From NCBI GenBank assembly GCA_964591085.1, contig CAZPXH010000004.1, forward strand, positions 124,001 through 188,000: a stretch of 64,000 nucleotides of DNA, given 5' to 3'. This DNA comes from CAZPXH01 sp964591085. Lineage in GTDB: Bacteria > Spirochaetota > Spirochaetia > DSM-27196 > CAZPXH01. How positions within the stretch are numbered: the first letter of the stretch is position 1; each line of letters begins with the position of its first letter. Made by a program: the position numbers and the translations under genes. The notes beneath the pieces were generated by a model. That model had not been told where the DNA came from. It ran no database searches and saw only the letters and a list, made by a program, of their open reading frames with translations. Positions 25,802 to 34,666 of the stretch are shown in pieces.

Positions 25802-26909
25802 CCGGAGTCCGGCGGGAACCGGGGAGCAGGTGCTCCGGCCTGATGATACTTCCGCCGGACAGGGCGCAAGCCCGAAAGAGCGCATTCCGCAGCTGACGCA
25901 CATTGCCCGGCCAATCCAGCTCGGGCAGAAGCTGGCCGGCGTCCTCGGACAGAACGCAACCCGGGAGGTTGCTGTGATTCAGCATATGCTGCGCCAGGTC
26001 CCGGACATCTTCCTTCCGCTCTGCAAGCCCAGGAACGTCAATCTGCAGCACGTTCAGCCTCCAGTACAGGTCTTCCCGAAACGAATCCTGTCCCAGAAGC
26101 CTCCTGTTGGTAGCGGCGACAATCCGAACATTGCTCCGGGTAACACTCGTGGAACCAAGCGGCACGTAGTCACCGGTTTCAATCATCCGAAGGGCCGAGG
26201 CCTGGGACCGCGGAGCAAGATCGCCAACTTCGTCCAGGAACAGTGTTCCTCCCTCTGCTGCGGACACCCATCCGTCTCGGCGGACCGCGCCGGTGAAGGC
26301 GCCCGCGCGCGTGCCGTACATCTCGGCTTCAAAAACCTCGGACGGCAGTGCAGCGCAGTTCACGGCTACAAGTTCTGCGTCTGCGCGGGCGGACTGGTTG
26401 TGGATAGCGCGGACCACCAGCTCCTTCCCGCTGCCGCTTGGACCGGTGATCAGTACCGGCAGATCCAGTGGAGCGAACAGCCTGATCTGTCGGCGAACCT
26501 CAACCATCGCGGCGCTGGTCCCGACCAGCCCGTCTGCCGCTTCCACCTGAGAATCGGAAAGGGACGGGATCCGGCCAATGGCCTCCGCCAGCTCGGTGAC
26601 CGCAAACGGCCAGGGCAGATAGTCCCGTGCTCCGCCTCGGATGGCAGAGACCACGTTCCGGTGGGGTGCGATTTCTCCATAGGCGATGATGGGGATTCCG
26701 CCGGGCCTGTGCAGGGCCGCGGCTACCAGGCGCACAAGCTCCGGGGTGCATGCCTCGTGCCATACCAGGAGCAACCCTGCGCGCGCGCGTGCAAGCGAGC
26801 CAGCGAGGCTCCGGGAAGAGTTGTAGACGTTGCATCGCCATCCCCTGGGGAGCAGCGCTTGGATGGACGCACTTCTGGATGGCGACGGATCAATGCACAA
26901 CAGCTGCAT
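25794..26909 (-). CDS. Sigma-54 AAA+ activator with pseudo-receiver and no DNA-binding domain
   Basis: Residues about 125-350 are a complete sigma-54 interaction AAA+ domain: Walker A GPSGSGKE, GAFTGA (sigma-54 contact), Walker B GGTLFLDEVGD, the R-finger region FREDLYWRLN and WPGNVRQLRNAL. The first 115 residues fold like a receiver (LLCIDPSPSR...). The acceptor position reads LLLVWHEA and the conserved Lys after DYLP is Trp, so it cannot be phosphorylated normally. The protein ends about 20 residues after the AAA+ domain without the Fis-type helix-turn-helix. It must act from solution or through a partner. Length 371. Confidence 0.9.
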   Translation of the reverse strand: MQLLCIDPSPSRSASIQALLPRGWRCNVYNSSRSLAGSLARARAGLLLVWHEACTPELVRLVAAALHRPGGIPIIAYGEIAPHRNVVSAIRGGARDYLPWPFAVTELAEAIGRIPSLSDSQVEAADGLVGTSAAMVEVRRQIRLFAPLDLPVLITGPSGSGKELVVRAIHNQSARADAELVAVNCAALPSEVFEAEMYGTRAGAFTGAVRRDGWVSAAEGGTLFLDEVGDLAPRSQASALRMIETGDYVPLGSTSVTRSNVRIVAATNRRLLGQDSFREDLYWRLNVLQIDVPGLAERKEDVRDLAQHMLNHSNLPGCVLSEDAGQLLPELDWPGNVRQLRNALFRACALSGGSIIRPEHLLPGSRRTPVS

Positions 26910-26980
26910 CGTGGTCCCACCTGGCGATATTTCAGTTGGACGCAGCTTACGAGCAAACGCCGTAAAACGAAAGCCCTTAC

Positions 26981-27556
26981 TTGAAATTAATTAACGATAT
27001 AATAGAGATTACTTCCACACCTGCCGGTGGACGCCGCCTGTTCTCCGCGGTGCTCGCCGCAGCCTTGTGGGCGGTTGCCAGCACGCTGAGTCTCGCCCTC
27101 CTGGCGGCCGAGATCGGGTTGGTGCTGTCCCTCCTGGCAGCCATGAGCGTGACACTGGTGCTGGAGGGATCGCTGATCGCCAGCCTGGCAGTGCGGCTCC
27201 GGAAGCAACAGGACACCCGCTCGCCGGAGGAAGCTGCGGAGATTCTTGGCCGTGCGTTGCTGAGCGCGGTCTGCTGGGTTCCCGGAGCACCGGCTGCCTG
27301 CGTTGGCTTGCTATGGCTCGTGAGTCCGCTGACGCGCTGGCTGGGGCTGGCTGTCGCTGCGAGGCAACCCGCGCTCATGGATCTGGTACGGACACTCGGT
27401 GTACACCGCTCCCCGGAACGCAGGGAGCGGGTGCGAGCAACGTCAGCTCCTGGGTCTGCGACCGGCGGTGAGCAGCCGAATGAGGGCGCTAATGCCCCCG
27501 TGCACCAAAAGCAGGAGATACAGCGGGAGCAATCCGAGTCGCACGAATCCGACTGA
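26981..27556 (+). CDS. FxsA-like membrane protein
   Basis: This ORF encodes 191 residues with hydrophobic segments near residues 24-50 and 88-120. The pattern LLAAEIGLVLSLLAAMSVTL followed by the VPGAPAACVGLLWLVSPLTR segment resembles FxsA, a small inner-membrane protein that affects phage exclusion. The TTG at 26981 lies before a consensus TATAAT (26998-27003), so translation may really begin at the GTG at 27050 (168 residues). The C-terminal 60 residues are low-complexity and charged, and overlap the converging TagA-like gene by 114 bases. Confidence 0.5.
   Translation: MKLINDIIEITSTPAGGRRLFSAVLAAALWAVASTLSLALLAAEIGLVLSLLAAMSVTLVLEGSLIASLAVRLRKQQDTRSPEEAAEILGRALLSAVCWVPGAPAACVGLLWLVSPLTRWLGLAVAARQPALMDLVRTLGVHRSPERRERVRATSAPGSATGGEQPNEGANAPVHQKQEIQREQSESHESD
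26998..27003 (+). promoter_or_regulatory. Consensus -10 box in an AT-rich island
   Basis: A perfect TATAAT in the most AT-rich patch of the region (26980-27012). A convincing -35 at the right distance is not seen. It probably drives the FxsA-like gene and argues for a start codon downstream of it. Confidence 0.35.
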
Positions 27557-28168
27557 AACGAGATAACGGCTTCGCCGGCCGCTGTTGTCCCGCAACGATG
27601 CCGCCAGATCCGGCACCCACAGGCAGGTACTGCCCCCAAGCATGCTGCGGTGAGCTGCAACCCAGCGGGGAGCGTGCCGGATGGCAGGACCAAAGACTAC
27701 AACGTCCGGCTGCAACTTCCGGAGGGCCACTGCGAGGGGACGGGACTGTGCTGCAGAGAGCCGTCCCTTGAACCTGCCGGTGATCCGCAGCTCCGGATAG
27801 GTCTTGAGTAGACGCTCCTCCAGGCTCCGAAGGAGGGCACCGTCCATCCCCACCAGAGCTACCGATCCGCCGTTCCGCTCAGCGCGCGCCAGCACGCGAA
27901 CAAGGAGGCGAAAGGGCCGATAGGACCGGAGCGGCTTTCCAAGGGCAAGGCGCGAGTACCGGGCCACACCACGGGTGGCCGCAACGGGATGACTTTGTGC
28001 CAGCACCGCGCGTCGCCCGGGCAGGACCGCGGCACAGGTCAGGTCCCAGAGGGTGACCGGGATGAGGTTGAGCGCGTAGCCGGGATGTGGCTTCAGCTCC
28101 GGGCCAAGCAGACTGGACAGGGGCCAGGAGTGGATCAGGTTTCCGAGGATTCGGACACGGGTCTCCAG
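27443..28168 (-). CDS. TagA/WecG/CpsF-like protein lacking the catalytic Asp
   Basis: This 241-residue protein aligns over the family's full length with TagA/WecG/CpsF glycosyltransferases: RVRILGNLI...PLSSLL at the start, NGGSVALVGMDG, TYPELRITGRFKGRL, DVVVFGPAIRHAPRWVA. The loop that normally carries the catalytic DG motif before the RLLGKPL-like helix reads HPVAATRGVARYSRLALGKP, without Asp. A hydrophobic segment (GLLPLYLLLLVHGGISALI) near the C-terminus would anchor it. No ATG/GTG/TTG precedes GTG 28006. The CTG at 28168 has GGGAG eight bases upstream and gives family length, so I use it. Confidence 0.55.
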   Translation of the reverse strand: METRVRILGNLIHSWPLSSLLGPELKPHPGYALNLIPVTLWDLTCAAVLPGRRAVLAQSHPVAATRGVARYSRLALGKPLRSYRPFRLLVRVLARAERNGGSVALVGMDGALLRSLEERLLKTYPELRITGRFKGRLSAAQSRPLAVALRKLQPDVVVFGPAIRHAPRWVAAHRSMLGGSTCLWVPDLAASLRDNSGRRSRYLVSVGFVRLGLLPLYLLLLVHGGISALIRLLTAGRRPRS

Positions 28169-28923
28169 AATGGTCGCTCCCTTGCGATCTGTCGGAGGGC
28201 CCCGAGTGCATACAGCGCCGCGTGTTCGGTCCTGAGGACCGGTGGACCCAGATACACCGGTATCATTCCGGATGCTCGTGCTTCGTCAAGTTCGTCCGGG
28301 GAAAACCCGCCCTCCGGGCCGACAATCAGGGCCATTCCGGACTCGGGGGGGTCTGCCAGAAGCCGGTGAAGGGATCCAGGCCCGGGCAGCCCCGGATCCG
28401 CATGGAGCACAAGGCCGGAGACGATACCGCCCCCACCCAGAAGGCCTTGGAGTGCACTTCGCAATTCTCCTGCAACCGTAAGCTTCGGGGGAATGGCACC
28501 ACTCTGCTCCGCTGCCTCCGTTATGATGGTCTGCAGGCGGGCCAGACGATCGGTAGACGGAATACCGGCAACGCTACGCGCGGCGGAGAAGACGGTGATG
28601 CTAGCAACGCCCGCCTCCGTTGCACTCCGGAAGATCCCGTCCAGCTTTCTACCCTTGGGTACGGCCTGGAGCAGGTGTACCTGCAAACCAGGTTCACCAG
28701 AATGTGCTGCCGAGCTCTGCCGACAGATGAGTGTCACGGTCAGCGGCTCAGCTTCCGAAACGGCACGAGCCTCGCAGACCCAGGATCCACCGCCGGTGTC
28801 CCGCGCCTGCAGGCTATCTCCAACGCGCATTCGGAGCACACGAACCAGGTGATGGGCCTGTCGGCCGCCGATCACCAACAGCCCGTCAGGACCCGGGCGC
28901 TCCGCAAGCAGCAGTTGCTGCAG
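28135..28923 (-). CDS. rsmE: 16S rRNA m3U1498 methyltransferase
   Basis: RsmE methylates N3 of U1498 in 16S rRNA. The knotted SPOUT domain is evident: LIVGPEGGFSPDELDEA, PVYLGPPVLRTEHAALYALGAL. The N-terminal PUA-like domain has the RQAHHLVRVLRMRVGD signature. The first canonical start is TTG 28878, but that would remove the opening strand (QQLLLAERPGPDGLLVI) present in the family. A CTG at 28923, nine bases after AGGAG and two bases after the ctpA stop, restores it (262 residues), and I use that. It overlaps the TagA-like gene by 34 bases. Confidence 0.88.
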   Translation of the reverse strand: MQQLLLAERPGPDGLLVIGGRQAHHLVRVLRMRVGDSLQARDTGGGSWVCEARAVSEAEPLTVTLICRQSSAAHSGEPGLQVHLLQAVPKGRKLDGIFRSATEAGVASITVFSAARSVAGIPSTDRLARLQTIITEAAEQSGAIPPKLTVAGELRSALQGLLGGGGIVSGLVLHADPGLPGPGSLHRLLADPPESGMALIVGPEGGFSPDELDEARASGMIPVYLGPPVLRTEHAALYALGALRQIARERPFWRPVSESSET

Positions 28924-28925
28924 GG

Positions 28926-30449
28926 TCAGAGACTCCTGACGAGGTCCAGTGCCTCCTGCAGGACAACATCGTTCTCAAGATCAAAGACACGGATATAGCC
29001 GGATCTCCGGTCCTGTTCGGCAAGCACCAGCTGCGAAATCTGCCGCTCGGAAACCGCATAGCCCGCTGTCTGCAGCTGTCGATGGAAGCGGCGAATATCG
29101 GAAGAGTCAGCATCCGGGACCTCGTCCAGGAAACGGCGAATGCGGCGATCCTCGGTAAGTTGCGCCAAGGCCTCCTCCTCTTCCTCGCTCGGCTCGGGCT
29201 CTGCGGCCGTCACGTCCGGATCAATTCCCGCGCCATCAATCCGCTGGCCCCCAGGCGAATAGAACAGGGACCGCGTCAACTTGAAGCCGCTCCGCTCGGG
29301 GGTGTTTAGCGGATAGTAGCTCTGCACCGAGCCCTTCCCGAACGTGGTCACGCCGATGAGGGTTGCGCGCCCGGTATCGCGGAGCGCGCCGGCCAGAATC
29401 TCAGACGCGGATGCGGAGGCGTCATCAATCATCAGGACCAGGGGAACAGCAAGATCAATTCCCTGGCCAGGCTGAGCGTTGTAGGCGCGGTTCTCTGATT
29501 GCATGCGGCCGCGGGTCTCCACAACCACGCCGCCGTCCAGGAAGAGGCTTGCGGTATCAATGGCGGATGAAAGGAGCCCGCCGGCGTTTCCGCGAACGTC
29601 CAGTATCAGTCGTTCCATCCCCCCGGCACGGAGTTCGTCATACGCCTGCTGAACCCGCTCGGCACTGAAGCCGTTGAACGTGATGAGTCGGATGTAGCCG
29701 ACATCAGGAGTGATGAAGTCGTGCCAGACAACTGGCAGCTCAATGGTGTCCCGGGTGACGGAAACCTCAAACTCCAGCTCACGCCCACGGCGAATCCGGA
29801 GATTGACGTCCGTTCCGGGTCTTCCTCGGATCAGCGCTACTGCCTCATCCAGTGAGATCTCGTCCGTGCGCGCACCGCCCACCTCCAGGATGAGATCCCC
29901 AGAGCGCAGACCCGCCGCCTGCGCGGGCGTTCCCTGCATGGGAGAGACAACCGTGACAAACACCGGATCATCTGAGCCGGGTACCGGCTCCTTGGCAATG
30001 TACATGCCCAGGCCGCCGAACTCGCCTTCGGTCAGGTCATCCAGCTGACGAAGCTGGCTGGAGTCCAGATACTCCGAGTAGGGATCCCCCAGGCCTTCAA
30101 ACAGCCCGTCCAGGGCAATCTCCAATACGGCCTCGCCGCTGAGGTCAGATAGATCCTCCCGCGCTTCCAGGTATGCGAGGCGGAACTCCCCGCCGGTGTC
30201 CACGTTTTCCCAGGGACGATCCTCGCCGATTGCCTCTTCCAAAGCGGCGGTTGCGGCAAGGTAGAGCGCAGCCTCATCAACGGGCTCCACGTAGTTGCGC
30301 TCCACAAAGCGGAGCACCTGGTCAAAGGTCCGCAACGCACTCAGGCTTTCACGCTGGGAAAGCGTCTGGGCAAGCGCTGTTGCTGATATCAGGACGAAGG
30401 CAATCGCGATTAGTGCGTGGAGGCCGCGCGTCCGCTGCCGTCGGGGCAT
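28926..30449 (-). CDS. ctpA: S41-family carboxy-terminal processing protease
   Basis: This 507-residue periplasmic protease starts with a signal peptide cleaved near ISATALAQ, then a helical domain. A PDZ domain follows (EGEFGGLGMYIAKE...GDLILEVGGARTDEIS, about residues 125-215), then the S41 catalytic domain with DVRGNAGGLL, the nucleophile Ser in DDASASASEILAGAL and the Lys in TFGKGSVQS. CtpA proteases trim the C-termini of envelope proteins and peptidoglycan hydrolases. Start chosen at the ATG at 30449 because AAGGAGAG lies just upstream. Its stop is three bases from the probable rsmE start. Confidence 0.95.
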   Translation of the reverse strand: MPRRQRTRGLHALIAIAFVLISATALAQTLSQRESLSALRTFDQVLRFVERNYVEPVDEAALYLAATAALEEAIGEDRPWENVDTGGEFRLAYLEAREDLSDLSGEAVLEIALDGLFEGLGDPYSEYLDSSQLRQLDDLTEGEFGGLGMYIAKEPVPGSDDPVFVTVVSPMQGTPAQAAGLRSGDLILEVGGARTDEISLDEAVALIRGRPGTDVNLRIRRGRELEFEVSVTRDTIELPVVWHDFITPDVGYIRLITFNGFSAERVQQAYDELRAGGMERLILDVRGNAGGLLSSAIDTASLFLDGGVVVETRGRMQSENRAYNAQPGQGIDLAVPLVLMIDDASASASEILAGALRDTGRATLIGVTTFGKGSVQSYYPLNTPERSGFKLTRSLFYSPGGQRIDGAGIDPDVTAAEPEPSEEEEEALAQLTEDRRIRRFLDEVPDADSSDIRRFHRQLQTAGYAVSERQISQLVLAEQDRRSGYIRVFDLENDVVLQEALDLVRSL

Positions 30450-30494
30450 GAAGTACTCTCCTTGTTTCGGGAATATACTGTCTGGGCCCGGCAA

Positions 30495-30523
30495 TTTACA
30501 GGGAGTCGGGCATCCGCTATACA
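30495..30523 (+). promoter_or_regulatory. Sigma-70-type promoter of the MinD-FapA operon
   Basis: TTTACA (30495-30500), 17 bases, TATACA (30518-30523). Transcription should start near 30530, leaving a leader of only about nine bases before the GTG at 30539, just enough to include GAGG. Confidence 0.55.
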
Positions 30524-30538
30524 AGAGGCGAGGTTCCC

Positions 30539-31684
30539 GTGCGCATCATTCCCATCGCAAGTGGCAAAGGCGGCGTCGGCAAGTCGCTTCTGACAGCCAA
30601 TCTCGCCCTTGCCCTGGGCGACCTTGGGCGATCCGTGATTGCGGTGGACCTTGATCTGGGCGGCAGCAATCTCCACCTGCTGCTTGGATCCGGCCGGACC
30701 GGCAGCGGTATCGGTCGCTTCCTGTCCGACCAGTCAACCGATTTCAACACGATTGTGCAGGCCACCGAGTATCGGGGCGTGCGTCTGGTAGCGGGTGACG
30801 GGGAGATACCCGGGCTGGCAAACCTGAAATCGGGCCAGAAGCGCTCCCTCATATCCCGCCTGCGCAACCTGGAAGCGGATTATGTGTTGCTGGACCTGGG
30901 CGCCGGTACTCATTTCACCACCACGGACTTCTTCCTCATGGGCCGCCGCGGGATTGTCGTGACCGCACCAACTCCCACCGCAATGGTGAACGCATACCTG
31001 TTCATCAAGTCCGCGGTATTCCGGGTGATTACCAACAGCCTCAAGCGGGGCAGCCCCGGGACAAAGTGGCTGGACGAGCAGCGCAAACACTCGGGCAGCC
31101 TGCAATCCCTCTACGTGACCGCGTTGCTTGAGCATTTTGCCGAAGTGGAGCCGGATGCCACGGAGAAAATCCGTTCCGCGCTGGATCGCTTCACGCCACG
31201 GCTGGTGATGAACCTGCTGGATGATCCGAAAGACGCAGAGAAGGTGACCCGCCTCCGCAGAAGCTGCATGCAGTACCTTGCGATTGACCCGGAGCACCTG
31301 GGGGTCATGTATCGCGACGGGATTCAGGACATCGCGTTATCCTCGCGCCTGCCGGTGATTGCGTACAAGCCGCAGTCAGTACTGTCTCAGGCGATCATCC
31401 GGATTGCGGAGAAGCTGGTATCCGCGGAGTCGCTGGATGAGGGCGATCAGGACGACGGTCTGGACTTCGGAGACACCTACGATGAGGCGCAGGAGCAGGC
31501 TTCAGCGGATTTCCAGAGCAAGCTGAGCTACGTTGAAGACCTGTTGCACTCTGGGGCGCTCACGCAGGGAGACCTGATTGAGACCGTAAAAACCCAGCAG
31601 TGGGAGCTCAATCGATTGAAGAAAGAAAACAACCTGCTGCGCATCAAGCTCGCGCGGGCGGTCCGCGCCGGCTACCAGGACTGA
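30539..31684 (+). CDS. MinD/FlhG-like ATPase with C-terminal coiled coil
   Basis: This 381-residue MinD/ParA-type ATPase has the deviant Walker A SGKGGVGKS (about residues 8-16), the switch I region VDLDLGGSN and LDLGAG as switch II. A MinD core is about 270 residues. Here an extra 100 follow, ending in a Glu/Lys/Leu heptad-like stretch (TVKTQQWELNRLKKENNLLRI) probably used for protein contact. Such ATPases position machines such as flagella or chemoreceptors at poles, and FlhG homologues accompany FapA-type proteins in spirochetes and others. GTG start. FapA follows after three bases. Confidence 0.88.
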   Translation: MRIIPIASGKGGVGKSLLTANLALALGDLGRSVIAVDLDLGGSNLHLLLGSGRTGSGIGRFLSDQSTDFNTIVQATEYRGVRLVAGDGEIPGLANLKSGQKRSLISRLRNLEADYVLLDLGAGTHFTTTDFFLMGRRGIVVTAPTPTAMVNAYLFIKSAVFRVITNSLKRGSPGTKWLDEQRKHSGSLQSLYVTALLEHFAEVEPDATEKIRSALDRFTPRLVMNLLDDPKDAEKVTRLRRSCMQYLAIDPEHLGVMYRDGIQDIALSSRLPVIAYKPQSVLSQAIIRIAEKLVSAESLDEGDQDDGLDFGDTYDEAQEQASADFQSKLSYVEDLLHSGALTQGDLIETVKTQQWELNRLKKENNLLRIKLARAVRAGYQD

Positions 31685-31687
31685 CCT

Positions 31688-34666
31688 GTGAGCTCCGCAG
31701 GCGCTGAGCCCGGCCGGCCGCCAGAAGTACGCGGCACCATCCACCTGCAGATTGACCCGCGCGGTGTTCAGGTTAGGGCAACGATCACACCGGACCCCAC
31801 CGCAACATTGATCACCCGGGAACGGGTGGAGGCCGCGCTGAAGGCCAAGTCCTGCAGCGAAGGAATCGACCTTGCCCCGCTGGAGAAAGCGCTGGCAGAT
31901 GCGGCTGAATCCAATGCGCCGGTAACAGTGACCCTTGCTCGCGGCGTTCCCCCGGATGACCCCACACCGGAAACCTTTGTGCCCGCAGACCTCAACATCC
32001 CCGATGAGCTGAAGGAAGCCGCGGAGTACGTCCTCAAAGAGGCCAGGCCGCCGGTGATCACCCGGACAGAGCAGGAAAAGGTCAGCCGGGTGGAGAAGGT
32101 GCGGCGCAAGGCGGCACTACCCTTCCTGCCGGACAAGGTGGAAGAGCGCACCGTCACGGATGTGGTCACCAGCCAGAAGCGCGTCTACATAGACCCCACG
32201 GTGAAGTCGGAGGGCTACGCGAGTAGCGGAATGGAGCTTGGAAGCATCGAGCCGGGCTCCGGGGGTGTGCCGGGACGAAGTGTGTTCGGCCAGACTATCC
32301 ACCCCAAGGCTCTTGCGGATCCGCACTTCTATGAAGGCCCCAACGTTGAGCGGAAGAACGGCGCGTTCTGGGCTGCAGCAGACGGATTTGTACGCATCGG
32401 GACCAATTGGGTGGATATCGTTCCCTATGTTGAGCACGAGTGGTACGTGGAACTCAACGACAGCCGAACCACCGCGCTGCTCAACTACATCCCCGGAACG
32501 GTTCCCGCCGGCAAGCCGTCGGCTGCAGACATCCGGGCTCGCGCCATGGAGCTTGGGATAGAAGAAGCCCAGGTCCTGCCGGAGACCGAGATCGAGTCTT
32601 TGCTCGCCTTTGCCGTGGAGAAGCAGGGTTCCCTTGAGGCGGTGCCGGTAACCGGTGACGAGGACTCCGCGTTCCGGATTGATATCAGCGAGGACCAGAT
32701 GCGGGCCACGCTGTATCTCCGCAAGGCAACCGGGAGAGGAGCCGCGCTGAACCTGAAAGAGGTCGGCGGGGCTATCAAGAAGAGCGGCATTGCGGGCCTT
32801 CAGTTTCAGCAGATCCAGCAGGATGTATCCGAGTTCTACAAGAGCACTTCCCGGGAACTCGTGGACTACGTTCTGGTTGAGGGGAAGCCCCCGGTATCGC
32901 CCCCACCACGAGAGGTGGAGTGGGCCGTGACCTGGCTTCCAGAGGCCAGGACGGAAGAACTCCGGATGGAGGCGGTAGAAAACCCGGCCGCTCTTGCGGG
33001 GTTCGGTTCGCTCCGTGAGTTCCCGATCTCTGACGTGACACGGATGGCAGACGTGGAGCGCGACCAGCGCCTGGCCACCGTGACGCCAGCCGTTCCCGGC
33101 GAACCTGGCCAGGATGTCTACGGCAAGCCCGTCCCACCGCCCGAGGCACCCGAGCTGCCGATCCAGCTCTACGAGAACGTAAGCCTGCAGGACGCCTTTG
33201 TAGTCGCTACGGCCGGCGGCATCCTGGACGCCTCGGACGACGAGGGCACCGTCCAGCTGCGGATTCGCCCGCACAGGGATCCACAGATCCAGGTGATGGT
33301 CAGCGAGGATCGGATGGAGGCACGGATCTCGCTGGTGCCACCGGAAGAGGGTGCAGCAACCATTGCCGAGGAACGGCTCCGCGCCGATCTGGCAGCAGCT
33401 GGCGTGAAGCACGGAATCCGGGAGGAAGTGCTGTACAGCGCGCTGGAGCGGGTTCGGGCGGGAGTTGCGGTTGACGATGAGGTTATCGCCGAGGGCACCC
33501 CTCCAAGCCGCAGCGGCGGAACCCGCCTTGAACTGCTTGTGCGAAAGGCGAGTGGTCAGTCATTCACCTTCCGCCTGGACGGGAGCGCCGACTACCGGAC
33601 TGCGGACCGCATCACAGCGGTTACAGCCGGGCAGGAAGTTGCCCGAATCCACCGCGCAGAATCCGACCCGCAGCCGGGAACCGACGTAACCGGCAGAGAA
33701 ATTCCCGTACCGGCAGACCAGCAGACGGAGATTACGCTCGGGAACAACGTGGAGGGCCGGGAGGAAGAAGAGGGCTCTCGGCTTGTCATTGCCACCGCTG
33801 GTGGCGAACTCAAAATCCAGAACAACCAGCTCTCCGTGGAAGCAGGGCTCACCATCAAGGGTGACCTTGACATGAAGCAGGGCAATATCCGTTTCCCCGG
33901 GCCGGTCACGGTGAGCGGCAGCGTGCTGTCCGGTTTCTTTGTGATCTCCGGCGGCGATATCCAGATTGGCGAGGCCGTGGAAGCTGCGCTGCTGTCCGCC
34001 GAGGGCAATATCCACATCAAACAGGGCGTTAAGGGCGGGGGCAAAGCCTTTCTTCGGACCAAACAGGCTGCGGCTATGGCCTTCGCCGAACAGTCGACGA
34101 TCTTTGCCGTGCAGGACATCCACGTTGGCGGTCCATTGCTTCGCTGCACCGTGAAGTGCAATGGCCGGATTCGCGGATCGGCGGACAAGAGCTCCATCAT
34201 TGGCGGCGAGATTCGGGTGCGGCAGGGCATGGAGGTGACCAACATCGGAGCAGAACGTGGAGCAAGCACCCATATCCGCTTTGGCCAGGACTTCCTGATT
34301 GAGGACCGGATTGAGGTGGAAGAGCGGGAAGTTGAGAAACTGAAGTCACAGGTCACCAAGATTGATGCGGAAATGAAGCGCATCGCCGGGTCAAACCAGG
34401 CCAAGCTCCGTAAGCTGTTTGCGGAGAAGGCAAAGCGGGTGAAGGTGCTGGAGAAGCGCGGCCTGCGGATCTTTGCTCTCCGGGAGAAGTTTGAGCAGCA
34501 TTTCGCCGGTGACATCCTGGTTCGGGGAACCGTGTTCCCGGGTACGGTCTTTGAGTCACACGGCCGGACGCGGGAGATCGGCAGCCCCCTGAAAACGGTA
34601 CGGATATGGTTTGATGTGGAGACCGGCCGAATCCTGGACGAGCCGATCGGCAAGAAGGACCCATGA
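31688..34666 (+). CDS. Giant FapA-like (DUF342) protein with repeated N-terminal domains
   Basis: At 992 residues this is about twice the usual length of FapA (flagellar assembly protein A). The C-terminal third is the typical FapA beta-helix (GELKIQNNQLSVEAGLTI, GNIRFPGPVTVSGSVLSG, GEAVEAALLSAEGNIHIKQG), then a coiled coil (about residues 875-955). The N-terminal two thirds contain what look like four diverged copies of the small FapA N-domain, starting near residues 14, 243, 330 and 535. Each has the pattern 'D..A.L...P....i....v...L...Gi....l...l...v.A.G..P'. It lies between a MinD-like ATPase and a membrane protein. Cytoplasmic; role probably in organelle placement. Confidence 0.85.
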   Translation: MSSAGAEPGRPPEVRGTIHLQIDPRGVQVRATITPDPTATLITRERVEAALKAKSCSEGIDLAPLEKALADAAESNAPVTVTLARGVPPDDPTPETFVPADLNIPDELKEAAEYVLKEARPPVITRTEQEKVSRVEKVRRKAALPFLPDKVEERTVTDVVTSQKRVYIDPTVKSEGYASSGMELGSIEPGSGGVPGRSVFGQTIHPKALADPHFYEGPNVERKNGAFWAAADGFVRIGTNWVDIVPYVEHEWYVELNDSRTTALLNYIPGTVPAGKPSAADIRARAMELGIEEAQVLPETEIESLLAFAVEKQGSLEAVPVTGDEDSAFRIDISEDQMRATLYLRKATGRGAALNLKEVGGAIKKSGIAGLQFQQIQQDVSEFYKSTSRELVDYVLVEGKPPVSPPPREVEWAVTWLPEARTEELRMEAVENPAALAGFGSLREFPISDVTRMADVERDQRLATVTPAVPGEPGQDVYGKPVPPPEAPELPIQLYENVSLQDAFVVATAGGILDASDDEGTVQLRIRPHRDPQIQVMVSEDRMEARISLVPPEEGAATIAEERLRADLAAAGVKHGIREEVLYSALERVRAGVAVDDEVIAEGTPPSRSGGTRLELLVRKASGQSFTFRLDGSADYRTADRITAVTAGQEVARIHRAESDPQPGTDVTGREIPVPADQQTEITLGNNVEGREEEEGSRLVIATAGGELKIQNNQLSVEAGLTIKGDLDMKQGNIRFPGPVTVSGSVLSGFFVISGGDIQIGEAVEAALLSAEGNIHIKQGVKGGGKAFLRTKQAAAMAFAEQSTIFAVQDIHVGGPLLRCTVKCNGRIRGSADKSSIIGGEIRVRQGMEVTNIGAERGASTHIRFGQDFLIEDRIEVEEREVEKLKSQVTKIDAEMKRIAGSNQAKLRKLFAEKAKRVKVLEKRGLRIFALREKFEQHFAGDILVRGTVFPGTVFESHGRTREIGSPLKTVRIWFDVETGRILDEPIGKKDP

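Noticed and set aside
25743..26984. 413-codon plus-strand frame opposite the sigma-54 activator
   Set aside because: Antisense to a gene with Walker motifs and GAFTGA; composition typical of a shadow.
32117..33412. 431-codon minus-strand frame inside the FapA-like gene
   Set aside because: Antisense shadow of a strongly coding GC-rich gene; the translation shows no family features.
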